Source: Ammoniphilus sp. CFH 90114 (GTDB lineage: Bacteria > Bacillota > Bacilli > Aneurinibacillales > RAOX-1). Taken from it: a stretch of DNA of 64,000 bases. Within the stretch, counting starts at the first letter, position 1; every line of letters begins with the position of its first letter. Positions 41,211 to 50,675 of the stretch are shown one piece after another. The stretch covers positions 124,001 through 188,000 of the forward strand of contig NZ_SDLI01000007.1 of NCBI RefSeq assembly GCF_004123195.1, given 5' to 3'. The translations under genes were made by a program, and so were the position numbers. The notes under the pieces were generated by a model that saw only the letters and a program-made list of their open reading frames with translations, searched no databases and was not told where the DNA came from.

Positions 41211-41747
41211 CTACCAACTTCCAGTAGGTTCAATTTTTAGATGCTTACCTGTATAACTTTGCTCACCAAAGGTGGTAACGAGTGTACACTTACTGACTGA
41301 AAAGGAATGGGATTCTTCCAGCTCATAATCCATTAGTAAACCTTCTCCCATCACTCTTCCCGCTTGATCTAGCACCTGTACTTTTTGACCTTTCATCGAG
41401 TGATGTTTAGCTGTTAACAGAAAGGTTGTCCAAGCTCTGAATTGATGAATGATATAAGCCCCTTCCCCGTTTGGAAGGTAGCCCAGGAGGCTGTTTGAAT
41501 CATCGATAGAGCCACCTGATGCTTCTAGTACATTCTTCAATGCCTCATGAACCGTTTCGTATTCTCCCATTCCTAGATTTCCGGGGAAAGTAAAGAGTAC
41601 TTCATCAGTGCGAACCTCGGCTCGAACCAATTCTTTTCTTTGTTTAGTTTCTAGTACATAGCTTTCTTTCGAGTTCTTGAATCCGTTTACTAACAGGGCA
41701 CCCTCTATTTGATAGGTTGGCTTAAATTGAATGGTTGCTGTAAGCAT
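41211..41747 (-). CDS. Hypothetical protein
   Basis: 178 aa, ATG with GAGGGAGGGGC upstream on the minus strand. Soluble, mixed alpha/beta; motifs GNLGMGEYETVHEALKNVL and GYLPNGEGAYIIHQFRAWTT. No family recognised. It is divergent from narK, and its start lies 125 bp from the Fnr box of that promoter. Confidence 0.65.
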   Translation of the reverse strand: MLTATIQFKPTYQIEGALLVNGFKNSKESYVLETKQRKELVRAEVRTDEVLFTFPGNLGMGEYETVHEALKNVLEASGGSIDDSNSLLGYLPNGEGAYIIHQFRAWTTFLLTAKHHSMKGQKVQVLDQAGRVMGEGLLMDYELEESHSFSVSKCTLVTTFGEQSYTGKHLKIEPTGSW

Positions 41748-41872
41748 TCTTGCCCCTCCCTCTTGTTTAATCGTCTAATCCTACTTGATTAAGAAAGACC
41801 TTGTGGTGAAGAAAATCACACGGAATCTTTATTTTCAATAGTTTGTGACTAAATATCGAATCCAATCCAATT

Positions 41873-41915
41873 TGTGAAGTTCGTCACACCTGCTTCGAGT
41901 GATGCCCTCTATTAT
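41873..41915 (+). promoter_or_regulatory. Fnr-dependent promoter of narK
   Basis: Perfect Fnr box TGTGA-AGTTCG-TCACA at 41873-41888 and TATTAT at 41910-41915. The start near 41922 puts the box at -41.5, the same geometry as the other two Fnr promoters here. Confidence 0.87.
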
Positions 41916-42013
41916 ATAGGTATCAGCCATAAACTTGATGATCATCAAAACTTAAAAAACAATTGATTTGCAAAACAAAATGGAGCAACACATCCTATAA
42001 GGAGGAATGGAAA

Positions 42014-43339
42014 ATGAAGGCGGAGACCATCGGGAATAAACCTGTCGGGCGAATCGGAGCCAATTGGAACCCGGAAAATGAACAGTTTTGGGAAGCAGAG
42101 GGGAAACGTCACGCGAGAAGAAATTTGTTGATCTCTGTACCAGCGTTATTACTCGCCTTTGCAGTATGGCAAATTTGGTCCGTAGTCGCAGTAAGATTAA
42201 ACGATGTTGGATTCAGTTTTACTTCAACTCAGCTCTTTACACTAGCAGCTTTACCAGGTCTTACAGGGGCAACACTAAGAATTTTTTATACTTTTCTACC
42301 TGGAATATTTGGAGGCAAGAACTGGACAGTCATTTCAACCGCGTCCTTATTGATACCATCTATAGGAATTGGACTTGCTGTTCAAAATCCAGAGACAAGC
42401 TTTACAACCATGGCGATACTAGCAGCACTATGTGGTCTTGGGGGCGGTAATTTCTCTTCTTCCATGGCTAATATCAGTTTCTTCTTTCCAAAGAAATCAA
42501 AAGGGATTGCATTAGGAATTAACGCAGGGATTGGGAACTTAGGGGTTAGTACGGTTCAGTTTTTAGCTCCGATTGTCATTACGATGGGAATCTTCGGTGC
42601 AGTAGGTGGAGTAAATCAACAGTTAGCGAACGGCTCTGAAGTATGGATTCAAAATGCAGCCTTTATCTGGGTTATTCCTATCATTCTCGTCACAATCGCA
42701 GCGCTGTTTGGAATGGATAATCTTCCGTCCGCGAAGCAGTCTTTTAAGGAACAAGCAGTTATCTTCAAAAGAAAACACACTTGGATTATGACTTGGCTTT
42801 ATGTCATGTGTTTCGGATCTTTTATCGGTTACTCTGCAGCTTTCCCACTATTAATTAAGTCACAGTTTGCTGAACTAAACGTGATTCATCTAGCTTTCTT
42901 GGGACCATTAGTGGGGGCAGCGATTCGACCAGTCGGAGGATGGCTATCTGACAAGTTTGGTGGAGCTTTGGTAACCTTCTGGGATACCATTGTGATGATT
43001 GCAGCAACCTTCGGTGTTATCTACTTCTTAAACGAGAAGAACTTTACTGGATTCCTCATTATGTTCTTAATTCTCTTTACAACGACAGGAATTGCTAACG
43101 GATCGACTTTCCGCATGATTCCTTTCATCTTCCCAGCTAAAGAAGCTGCTCCTGTACTAGGCTTCACGGCTGCAATCGGAGCTTACGGTGCCTTCTTTAT
43201 TCCAAAGATCTTCGGATGGTCTATCGAAACAACGGGTGCTGCGAATTTAGCCTTGTATCTTTTCATCGGATATTATGCAATCAGCTTAGTCGTTACTTGG
43301 TACTATTATTCAAGGAAAAATGCAGAGGTAAAGTGCTAA
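42014..43339 (+). CDS. narK: NarK-type nitrate/nitrite transporter
   Basis: 441-aa major facilitator protein with about 12 membrane segments. Nitrate-porter motifs are present: GLGGGNFSSSMANISFFFP and GIGNLGVSTVQFLAP in the first half, and GSFIGYSAAFPLLIK with GGWLSDKFGG and TTGIANGSTFRMIPFIFP in the second half. The ATG at 42014 lies 8 nt after AAGGAGGAA; a longer frame from 41963 is less likely. Fnr promoter upstream and nitrate reductase-like operon nearby support anaerobic nitrate uptake or nitrite export. Confidence 0.93.
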   Translation: MKAETIGNKPVGRIGANWNPENEQFWEAEGKRHARRNLLISVPALLLAFAVWQIWSVVAVRLNDVGFSFTSTQLFTLAALPGLTGATLRIFYTFLPGIFGGKNWTVISTASLLIPSIGIGLAVQNPETSFTTMAILAALCGLGGGNFSSSMANISFFFPKKSKGIALGINAGIGNLGVSTVQFLAPIVITMGIFGAVGGVNQQLANGSEVWIQNAAFIWVIPIILVTIAALFGMDNLPSAKQSFKEQAVIFKRKHTWIMTWLYVMCFGSFIGYSAAFPLLIKSQFAELNVIHLAFLGPLVGAAIRPVGGWLSDKFGGALVTFWDTIVMIAATFGVIYFLNEKNFTGFLIMFLILFTTTGIANGSTFRMIPFIFPAKEAAPVLGFTAAIGAYGAFFIPKIFGWSIETTGAANLALYLFIGYYAISLVVTWYYYSRKNAEVKC

Positions 43340-43346
43340 CAAGCGT

Positions 43347-43373
43347 GAGAGAGGGGATATCCCTCTCTTTTTT
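43347..43373 (+). terminator. narK terminator
   Basis: GAGAGGG-GATAT-CCCTCTC hairpin and TTTTTT. Confidence 0.87.
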
Positions 43374-43503
43374 GTTTAGTATATTGTATACAAAATGATG
43401 TACAGAAAAGGACTTTTGATTTATGATATTTAGTATCTATTGAACCTATGGTCATAGTAGTAACGTTCTAAATTCAGTGCTTAAGGAGGAAACCGTAGCG
43501 GAT

Positions 43504-45627
43504 ATGAAATCGATAAAAACTAAATTGGTACTTATTTATGGAATGATCTTTATTCTGATTGCCTCCGTCAATTTAATCTTTGCTCAATCCATGCTAAAGG
43601 AAAATGCGGAATATACTTCTCAACTGCTTGAAGAGCAATTACAAGAGAAGGTTGAAATGTTAGAGATGAGTGTTCATGGTCAACTCGATCATGTGATCCA
43701 AACCTCCGTCCTCTTGGCTGAGCAGATGGCTTCAGAGGAGCAAGTTATCCAAGGGATTGTGGAAAATAACCCTGAATTGATTCATCAAGCCCTTGGGAAG
43801 TCTTCAGAGCTTGCAAAGGAGAAAGCTGGAATTGATCTCATCTGGGTGACAAGTCTATCTAGTCGAACCTCAGAAGGAGATACACCTATATTGGCTTGTC
43901 CGACCAATCCTAAATTTGATGGATTCGGTGGTCTTAACTACTCATCAACAAATGAAGCTTTAAACAGCGGGAAAACGATATCCTCTTGGGAAGTGAACGA
44001 GGAAGATGGAAAGCTGCAAGTGACGGCTCCGATATTTAATGAAGGAAAAGTCATTGGAGCGATTGTAGTCGGAAGGCAGACTTATCAAGGCATGCTTCAA
44101 GAGATCTCTCAGTTGGCAAGTATTGGAAATACTCTGTTTCTGGTTAACGGAGAAGATTATTATGTCATGACCGACACGAAGTCCGATGAAATTGGACACC
44201 TCTTGTTTGAGGAATCAAAAGAAACCTTAGGGGAGCAGGCTCGATATGTTTCCCAACTAGCGAATGAGAAGGCGATGTTTAAAGAAGTGCTTCCTTATTT
44301 AGAGCAGGTACGTGCGGAAGGAAAGGGAATGACTCAAGTCACGGAGTGGAATGGAGTGGCTTATGCCGCTTACCTGCAGCCTATCCTTACCCATACAGGA
44401 AGTGTGGCAGGCGTGATGGTCGCTAGAATCCCAGGCTTTGTATCCATGCAAGAAGAAATCATGAATCAAACCGCAGCAAAACAATACTTATCCTATGTCG
44501 TTTCTATTATACTTATCATTTTCTCCATCGGGATAAGTTATCTCATGGCCAGCCGGATTGCGAGACCGATTGGTCAGATGGCAGAAATAGCGAAAAACGT
44601 TGCTGAAGGGGATCTCACTCACTCTATTACTATAAAAGGTGAGGATGAAGTGGCCAAATTGGCTAAAGACATGAGTACGATGAATCAAAATTTAAAGCAA
44701 ATCATTCAAGAAGTTAAACGAAGTGCAGAAAAAGTAGCAAACTCAGCAGAGGAGCTGACGGCGGGTGCTGAGCAAACCGCACAGGCAACACAGCAAATTG
44801 CTACAACGATTCAAGATGTTGCTAGTGGAGCAGAGAAGCAAGTAACAAGCATGGAAGAAAGTTCTCAAACCCTCGCTGATATGTCACAAGGTATTCTGCA
44901 AATCGCTTCTTCTACACAGAAGGTATCGGTTTCATCCGCTCATACACTTGAACAAGCCAAGGTAGGGGCGGAGGCCATTTCTTCTGCAACAGATCAAATG
45001 AGTTCCATTCATAGTACAATGAATGGATTGGCACGTGTCGTACAAGGGCTCGGTGAACGTTCCCAAGAGATTGGGAAAATATTAGAGGTGATTACCGGAA
45101 TTGCCGCACAAACCAATCTTCTAGCCTTGAATGCCGCCATAGAAGCTGCAAGAGCGGGCGAACAAGGGAGAGGCTTTGCTGTAGTAGCAGACGAAGTTCG
45201 CAAGCTAGCGGAGCAATCAGCTGGCTCAGCTCAGCAGATCTCAACATTGATCTTCTCCATCCGAGAAGAAACACACCAAGCGGTGAAAACGATGGAAGCA
45301 GCCATGCAAGAGGTAACACGAGGGATGGACAAAGTCCATACAGCAGGTGACTTCTTTGGTGAGATATCTCAATCTATTAATGAAGTGGCCGTCCAGATTG
45401 AAGAGGTGTCTGCAGCGATTGAACAAATGTCCGCAAGTAGTGAGCAAGTAGTAGATTCCATGAATAGAATTACGGGAATTGCGGAGACCTCTTCTGCAGG
45501 GACCCAGGAAATTTCCTCGGCTGTACAGGAGCAACTAGCCACTATGGAGGAAATTACTTCAGCCTCATTATCCCTGTCCAAGATGGCTGACGATCTTCAA
45601 AAGATGATTAGTAAATTTAAAATGTAA
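43504..45627 (+). CDS. Methyl-accepting chemotaxis protein
   Basis: 707 aa from the ATG at 43504 (AAGGAGGA lies 14 nt upstream; a GTG at 43477 is an alternative). Transmembrane helix at about 8-28, Cache-type ligand domain to about 325, second helix ([19 protein letters not shown]), HAMP, and a long signalling coiled coil with the conserved tip [20 protein letters not shown]. The ligand is unknown; the location after narK could mean an anaerobic or nitrate-linked taxis signal, but that is only proximity. Confidence 0.9.
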   Translation: MKSIKTKLVLIYGMIFILIASVNLIFAQSMLKENAEYTSQLLEEQLQEKVEMLEMSVHGQLDHVIQTSVLLAEQMASEEQVIQGIVENNPELIHQALGKSSELAKEKAGIDLIWVTSLSSRTSEGDTPILACPTNPKFDGFGGLNYSSTNEALNSGKTISSWEVNEEDGKLQVTAPIFNEGKVIGAIVVGRQTYQGMLQEISQLASIGNTLFLVNGEDYYVMTDTKSDEIGHLLFEESKETLGEQARYVSQLANEKAMFKEVLPYLEQVRAEGKGMTQVTEWNGVAYAAYLQPILTHTGSVAGVMVARIPGFVSMQEEIMNQTAAKQYLSYVVSIILIIFSIGISYLMASRIARPIGQMAEIAKNVAEGDLTHSITIKGEDEVAKLAKDMSTMNQNLKQIIQEVKRSAEKVANSAEELTAGAEQTAQATQQIATTIQDVASGAEKQVTSMEESSQTLADMSQGILQIASSTQKVSVSSAHTLEQAKVGAEAISSATDQMSSIHSTMNGLARVVQGLGERSQEIGKILEVITGIAAQTNLLALNAAIEAARAGEQGRGFAVVADEVRKLAEQSAGSAQQISTLIFSIREETHQAVKTMEAAMQEVTRGMDKVHTAGDFFGEISQSINEVAVQIEEVSAAIEQMSASSEQVVDSMNRITGIAETSSAGTQEISSAVQEQLATMEEITSASLSLSKMADDLQKMISKFKM

Positions 45628-45636
45628 TAAACCAAG

Positions 45637-45680
45637 AGGCCTATGATGGCGGAGACTACTCCATCATTAGGCCTTATTTG
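45637..45680 (+). terminator. Terminator after the chemoreceptor gene
   Basis: AGGCCTATGATGG (45637-45649) pairs with CCATCATTAGGCCT (45661-45674), one bulge, then TATTT. Confidence 0.8.
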
Positions 45681-45685
45681 ATCAT

Positions 45686-46261
45686 TTAGCATACAGAGGA
45701 TTTAAAATACTGCTCTTTTGTCAAGAGAAAATCGACAAGTTGATTCCAGTGTGCCACTCGTTGAAATTGGGAAATATGACGATTCCACGGATGATCAAAA
45801 ATAATTTTGGTTTTTACAGGGGATTTTATTATATTATGGGGACCGTCATCAACAATGATATCTCCCATAACCAAGTCTTTACGGTGAGTTAAAATCAAAT
45901 TGGGTCTGGATAAAAAGGAAAGGTTTTCCCTAATCCAGTGATATTTATCCTGGTAGGCATAATGCTCACTAGCCGTAACAAATACAATATCAAAATAGCG
46001 AGAAAGCTCCTTTATTCCCTCAATTGCTCCTTCTTTCGCCGGCAGACGCCTAAAGAAACCCGGTTCCTTGTTAATCTCTTCAAAAATCATATGCATAATC
46101 TCCGGTGGGAGAATACTTGAAAGATCCCACTTTGTCCATTCTTCCCGGTCATAAAGAGTGCCAGTCTTCTCGTAGATTCTTTGAACCCAAGTAGAGGTTT
46201 GATCAACGGTAACATCATCCATGTCTAAAAGAAGAACTTTATTCCGATTTGCAATGGTCAT
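45686..46261 (-). CDS. HAD-family 5'(3')-deoxyribonucleotidase-like protein
   Basis: 191 aa. HAD nucleophile motif LLLDMDDVTVD (residues about 10-20), motif II VFVTASEH, and late motif DIIVDDGPHNI. The pattern matches the NT5C/YorS group of nucleotide phosphatases that dephosphorylate dNMPs. Substrate inferred from family. AAGGAGATT site. Confidence 0.8.
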   Translation of the reverse strand: MTIANRNKVLLLDMDDVTVDQTSTWVQRIYEKTGTLYDREEWTKWDLSSILPPEIMHMIFEEINKEPGFFRRLPAKEGAIEGIKELSRYFDIVFVTASEHYAYQDKYHWIRENLSFLSRPNLILTHRKDLVMGDIIVDDGPHNIIKSPVKTKIIFDHPWNRHISQFQRVAHWNQLVDFLLTKEQYFKSSVC

Positions 46262-46635
46262 TCATAATCTCCTTTCATCTGCGGCTCTGAAGTTGGTGCC
46301 ACTGTAACTTGAGCGCGCCAAAATCTGACCCATTCGCTCTTCGAATAAGGGATGATTTTGTCGTGTTATCATATATAGATTTTAAACGGGATGTTTAGAA
46401 CACCTTATTTAAGATTGCAAGTGGATTGAACAAGATATGATCAAGGAATTGTTGATTTTTAGAGTATTGAATATTATAGTCTGAAAATTCATGAGGGGTG
46501 ACGGTTTTAAAAATGCAATGTTAAGATAACGAATAGATTTTTAACAAGACTTTACAATTAATTAACAAAAGATATGAATTGATTTGGTAGATTGAATACA
46601 GTGGATTCTATTAATAAAACAAGCAGGAGGAAATT
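46262..46635. other. 374-bp intergenic region upstream of the SLH protein gene
   Basis: AT-rich, no gene. TTTGGTAGATT at 46583-46593, 53 bp before the downstream ATG, is nearly repeated as TTTGATAGATT at 48799-48809, 57 bp before the next SLH gene, next to similar AATTAATTAAC blocks. This may be a shared promoter or operator. No clear -35/-10 pair could be fixed. Confidence 0.45.
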
Positions 46636-48705
46636 ATGGACAGAATTGCTAGGCTATCTAGATTACTCATGATGTTTACGCTTTGTATACTGGTCTACCC
46701 GATCTCATTCATTTCTGCCATGGCTGTTGACATCGATGGTCATTGGGCTGAAAAACAAATGAATGCTTGGGTGGAAGAAAAGAAAATTCAGGGTTATCCT
46801 GATGGAAGTTTTCGACCTAACAAGCCCATAACTAGAGCAGAGTTTGTCACACTCACTAATAAAGCCTTTAATTACTCTAATATCGAAGAGATGAGCTTTA
46901 CGGATATAGCTGTAACAGATTGGTACTTCACTGAGCTGTCTAAAGCGAAAGCTGCAGGATACCTGAATGGTTACGAAGACGGTACCATTCGTCCGAATCA
47001 GCCGATCAGCCGGCAAGAAGTGGCTGCTATTATCTTTAATATTTCTGAATTGCAAGCTCCAGAAAAACTAGAAGTAATTAATGCCTTTAAGGATGTAGAT
47101 GTCATCCCCAGCTGGAGCAGAGATGCGATAGAAGCTGTTGTAAAAAAGCAAATTATGAAAGGTTATCCGGATCAAACCTTCCAAGCTAAGAAGTCTATTA
47201 CGCGTGCAGAAGCGGTTGTCACTTTAGATGCGGCGATGAAGAGCAAGCAGGAAAAGGTAACCTACGATAAAGCCGGGGTTTACGGTTCACAATCCGGACA
47301 GCAGGTGATTAATGGAAATGTTATTGTAACGGTGTCTGGTGTAACTCTTCAAAACATGACGATTAACGGAGATTTAATACTGGATAAAGGCATTGGTGAA
47401 GGAGAAGCCAAGCTTAAAAAAGTAACGGTCAAGGGAACTACCTTTGTACGAGGCGGCGGATCTAATAGTATTCTAATTGAAGACTCCACATTAGGTGTAA
47501 TGCATGTAGATCGCACGAATGGCGTGGTACGTATTGAAGCATCGGGAACAACAGAAATTGAAGAAGCTAATGTAGTTTCAGGCGCGAAGCTTGAGACAAA
47601 AAATCTTTCTGGGAATGGTTTTGGACAAGTTGTGGTTGTGAATGCATCACCAGGTGCAACGATCACACTAAATGGTAACTTTGGACAAGTCATCATTAAT
47701 GCTCCGAATGTAACGGTTCAGGTAGCAAGCGGACAAGTGGGGTCCTTCCAAGTAGGTACAGGGGCCGCAGGTGCAACTGTCAATGTGGCTTCAGGTGCCT
47801 CTGTTAAAAACATGACGATTGATGCCCCAGTTTCCGTTACAGGAACAGGGACTATTCAAACGGCAAAGTTGAATGTGCAGACCGGCGTTAGCTTTGAGAC
47901 GCAACCGAATAATGTGATTGGACAACCGACATCTCCAGGTTCCAGCAGTGGAGGAAGCAGTGGGGGAAGCAGTGGAGGAGGCGGTAAAACTGACGTTGAT
48001 TATGTAAGAGAAGCAGCAACAGCTCTAACGGACACTGAACTGAAAAATCGAAATTTGGATTTGCAAAATGTTGCTACTAAATTAAGTTTGCCTCTAGCAG
48101 GGAAAAGTGGAACTGGAACGACAATCTCATGGACAACAAGCAATTCACAGCTAGTCACAGAAACTGGAGATGTTAATCGTCCTTCCTTTGACCAAGGGGA
48201 TCAGGAAGTTCTCCTAACAGCTACAATTAAGAGAAATAATACCCAAGAGACTAAACAATTTAGAATTATTGTACTATCTAATAAAGCAGAATTAAAGCTG
48301 GTCTCTACTAAGCAAGGAGATGTCTATGAAGTGAAAGCACTTCTCACTGCTTCTGATTTGTATGCTGCAGAAGTCCACCTTGCCTTTGATCCAACAAAAA
48401 TGGATGTAGTAGATGGTCCGAATGAAGCGGGGAAGGTCACCATTAATACGGGTTCTCTATTCCGTTCACTGCCAGTAGCTAATGAAGCAAACTATACAAG
48501 CAAGCAGATCGTTTTTGCTGGCAGCTTGCTTGGGAACGTAACAGGTCACCATGTCAAGGATGCAGTTCTATTTAGCTTTAAGGCGAGATTAAAGGGAAAC
48601 GATTCTACCTCTATTACATTAGCTGAAGAGCCCATTTTTATCACGTCCAAGGAGCTAAGGTTAAGATTACAACCACAGTTTCAAGATATTTCTTTAGGAA
48701 ATTAA
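46636..48705 (+). CDS. Surface protein: signal peptide, three SLH domains, beta-repeat region, Ig-like and cohesin-like domains
   Basis: 689 aa. Signal peptide to about residue 29 (LLMMFTLCILVYPISFISAMA). Three SLH domains (about 30-205) with GYPDGSFRPNKPITRAEF, NGYEDGTIRPNQPISRQE and KGYPDQTFQAKKSITRAE anchor it to cell-wall polymer. Residues about 215-430 look like stacked short beta repeats (ITLNGN, VTVQVASG), then a Ser/Gly linker (about 435-452), an Ig-like segment, and a C-terminal cohesin-like domain with SDLYAAEVHLAFDPTKMDVVD. Function is structural or adhesive by domain content. Confidence 0.85.
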   Translation: MDRIARLSRLLMMFTLCILVYPISFISAMAVDIDGHWAEKQMNAWVEEKKIQGYPDGSFRPNKPITRAEFVTLTNKAFNYSNIEEMSFTDIAVTDWYFTELSKAKAAGYLNGYEDGTIRPNQPISRQEVAAIIFNISELQAPEKLEVINAFKDVDVIPSWSRDAIEAVVKKQIMKGYPDQTFQAKKSITRAEAVVTLDAAMKSKQEKVTYDKAGVYGSQSGQQVINGNVIVTVSGVTLQNMTINGDLILDKGIGEGEAKLKKVTVKGTTFVRGGGSNSILIEDSTLGVMHVDRTNGVVRIEASGTTEIEEANVVSGAKLETKNLSGNGFGQVVVVNASPGATITLNGNFGQVIINAPNVTVQVASGQVGSFQVGTGAAGATVNVASGASVKNMTIDAPVSVTGTGTIQTAKLNVQTGVSFETQPNNVIGQPTSPGSSSGGSSGGSSGGGGKTDVDYVREAATALTDTELKNRNLDLQNVATKLSLPLAGKSGTGTTISWTTSNSQLVTETGDVNRPSFDQGDQEVLLTATIKRNNTQETKQFRIIVLSNKAELKLVSTKQGDVYEVKALLTASDLYAAEVHLAFDPTKMDVVDGPNEAGKVTINTGSLFRSLPVANEANYTSKQIVFAGSLLGNVTGHHVKDAVLFSFKARLKGNDSTSITLAEEPIFITSKELRLRLQPQFQDISLGN

Positions 48706-48713
48706 CACTTATT

Positions 48714-48742
48714 AGAGAGCTCCTCCGGAGTTCTCTTTTTTT
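48714..48742 (+). terminator. Terminator between the two SLH genes
   Basis: AGAGAGCTCC-TCC-GGAGTTCTCT hairpin (one G-U) and TTTTTTT. Confidence 0.88.
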
Positions 48743-48855
48743 GGATTGAAATAATTATTAACAATTTTTACACTTCCTTAATAATCAATTAACCTAAGTT
48801 TGATAGATTACTAAGTAAATAGATATTAGCTTGTCTACAATAAAGGAGCGTAACT

Positions 48856-50571
48856 ATGAAACGATATGTCAAAAATAGTACTATTCTTCCGATAGCTTTG
48901 GCTGCAAGTCTCACTTTTGGCTCTGTAAGTTCATTGCCTGAACCATTTACCCAATTGGCTGCTGCTGATAATCCTGTTTCATTGAGAGTAAACCCAGCAA
49001 CAACAGGAGATACCTTTACGGTTGATGTCGTAGTCAAGGCAAACGACTTATACGCTGCGAAGGTAAACTTAGATTTTGATTCAACAAAGGTGGAAGTTGT
49101 AGATGCCATGACGGATGTCCCAGGAGTCCAAGTCAAGAAGGGGAACTATGGCGGAGGGGCTGAGATCCAAAACAATGTTGACAATCAGCAGGGAAGAGTT
49201 GGGTTCTCCGCTCTGCTTGCTCTTGGTGATGTAGCTGGCATTAATCTAAACGATACCCTTTATACCGCAACATTTAAAGTAAAACAAGCAGGAGATCATG
49301 GAATCAAACTTGGTGAGGTTCAGCTTGCTAATTCGAACAATCAAGACATCTCGGGAGGCACCCCTCAACAGCCAGGTACCGGTGGAACACCAGGTACAAG
49401 TGGGCCAGGCGGAGGTGGACCTACTGCGCAACAGCCCGTTGTCACTCAACCGGCTACAGGGTTGCCTAAAATTGAATTAAAGGCAGAAGATGTCCAGAAA
49501 GGTGTCAAAGACGGTAAGCTATCAATACAGCTTACTGACAGTAAAGGAACGATCCTTCTTCCTTCTAACATAGGTGAACTACTCAAAACAAATAAGCTTG
49601 AAGTAAAAGGCGCAGGGCTGACGATGACAGTACCTCAAGACGTTCTTGTGGCCTTGACTTCCCTGGTTTCTCAGGAGGCTCTACAAGACAGTAGAATTTC
49701 TATATCTGTGACTACCCTATCTGCGGAATCCGGTAAGCAGTTCTTAGCGAAAGCGAAAAGCAAAGGAAAGGTTGATCTGATTGCGGGTGGAGACATTCTG
49801 GACTTTGACTTATCAATTGTTACCCAGGATGGAAAGACATCGACCTTGAAGCAATTTAATAAGCCTGTAACCATTGCCCTTCGCACAAATGCTGAAGTCA
49901 ATGCAAAGTACGCTGGAATCTACTTCCTTGGAGATAATGGAGAGCTAGAATATATGGGCGGTACACTAAGCAATGGCATGATGACCGCGGAAATTCACCA
50001 TTTTAGCAAGTTTGCTGTTCTCGAATATAAGAAATCTTATGATGATGTAGCAGTTAGCTTCTGGGCTTCTAATGTCATTCAAGAACTAGCCGCAAAACAT
50101 ATCGTAAGCGGTGTAAGCGAGACCCAGTTTGCTCCCGGGCGATCGGTTACCCGCGCTGAATTCTCTGCTTTATTGGTACGTGCCCTTGGCTTAAAAGCTA
50201 AGAATAGCGCAGCGTTTAAGGACGTACCTTCCAGCAAGTGGTACGCGAAGGAAGTTACTGCAGCGGCCGAAGCAGGCATTGTAAAAGGTAAAGGAAATGG
50301 ATTGTTTGCTCCTGAGGCAACGATTACTCGCCAAGAGATGGTTGCGATGCTAGTTAAAGCCTATGAAGTGAAAACAGGGCAGAGCTATCAAGCGGGAACA
50401 GCAGCATCATTCAGTGATATGGGACAAGTCCAAAGCTGGGCAAAGGATGCAGTGAGTGCAGCAGTTGAACTCGATTTAGTCAAGGGTCGCACGGCGGACC
50501 AGTTTAGTCCTCAAGGCAAGACTACACGGGCTGAAAGTGCGCAAGTTATTTATAACTTATTAAATAAGTAA
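48856..50571 (+). CDS. Surface protein: cohesin-like domain followed by three C-terminal SLH domains
   Basis: 571 aa. Signal peptide to about residue 37, cohesin-like domain (about 38-170; NDLYAAKVNLDFDSTKVEVVD, FKVKQAGDHGIKL), a Gly/Pro/Thr linker (about 172-200), a middle domain of unknown type to about 390, and three SLH domains (VSGVSETQFAPGRSVTRAEF, KGKGNGLFAPEATITRQEM, KGRTADQFSPQGKTTRAES) at the C-terminus. The order is a mirror image of the upstream gene, while both share the DLYAA cohesin strand. AAAGGAGCG site. Confidence 0.85.
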   Translation: MKRYVKNSTILPIALAASLTFGSVSSLPEPFTQLAAADNPVSLRVNPATTGDTFTVDVVVKANDLYAAKVNLDFDSTKVEVVDAMTDVPGVQVKKGNYGGGAEIQNNVDNQQGRVGFSALLALGDVAGINLNDTLYTATFKVKQAGDHGIKLGEVQLANSNNQDISGGTPQQPGTGGTPGTSGPGGGGPTAQQPVVTQPATGLPKIELKAEDVQKGVKDGKLSIQLTDSKGTILLPSNIGELLKTNKLEVKGAGLTMTVPQDVLVALTSLVSQEALQDSRISISVTTLSAESGKQFLAKAKSKGKVDLIAGGDILDFDLSIVTQDGKTSTLKQFNKPVTIALRTNAEVNAKYAGIYFLGDNGELEYMGGTLSNGMMTAEIHHFSKFAVLEYKKSYDDVAVSFWASNVIQELAAKHIVSGVSETQFAPGRSVTRAEFSALLVRALGLKAKNSAAFKDVPSSKWYAKEVTAAAEAGIVKGKGNGLFAPEATITRQEMVAMLVKAYEVKTGQSYQAGTAASFSDMGQVQSWAKDAVSAAVELDLVKGRTADQFSPQGKTTRAESAQVIYNLLNK

Positions 50572-50578
50572 GATTGGG

Positions 50579-50606
50579 AAAAAGCCTTCTTTAGGAGGCT
50601 TTTTTC
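50579..50606 (+). terminator. Terminator after the second SLH gene
   Basis: AAAGCCTTC-TTTA-GGAGGCTTT hairpin with T-run. Confidence 0.87.
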
Positions 50607-50675
50607 AATTCCTTCACTTGGAATTTACATAAGGATTATGCTACATTTTGTAAAAAGATATAAGGAGTCGATAAG

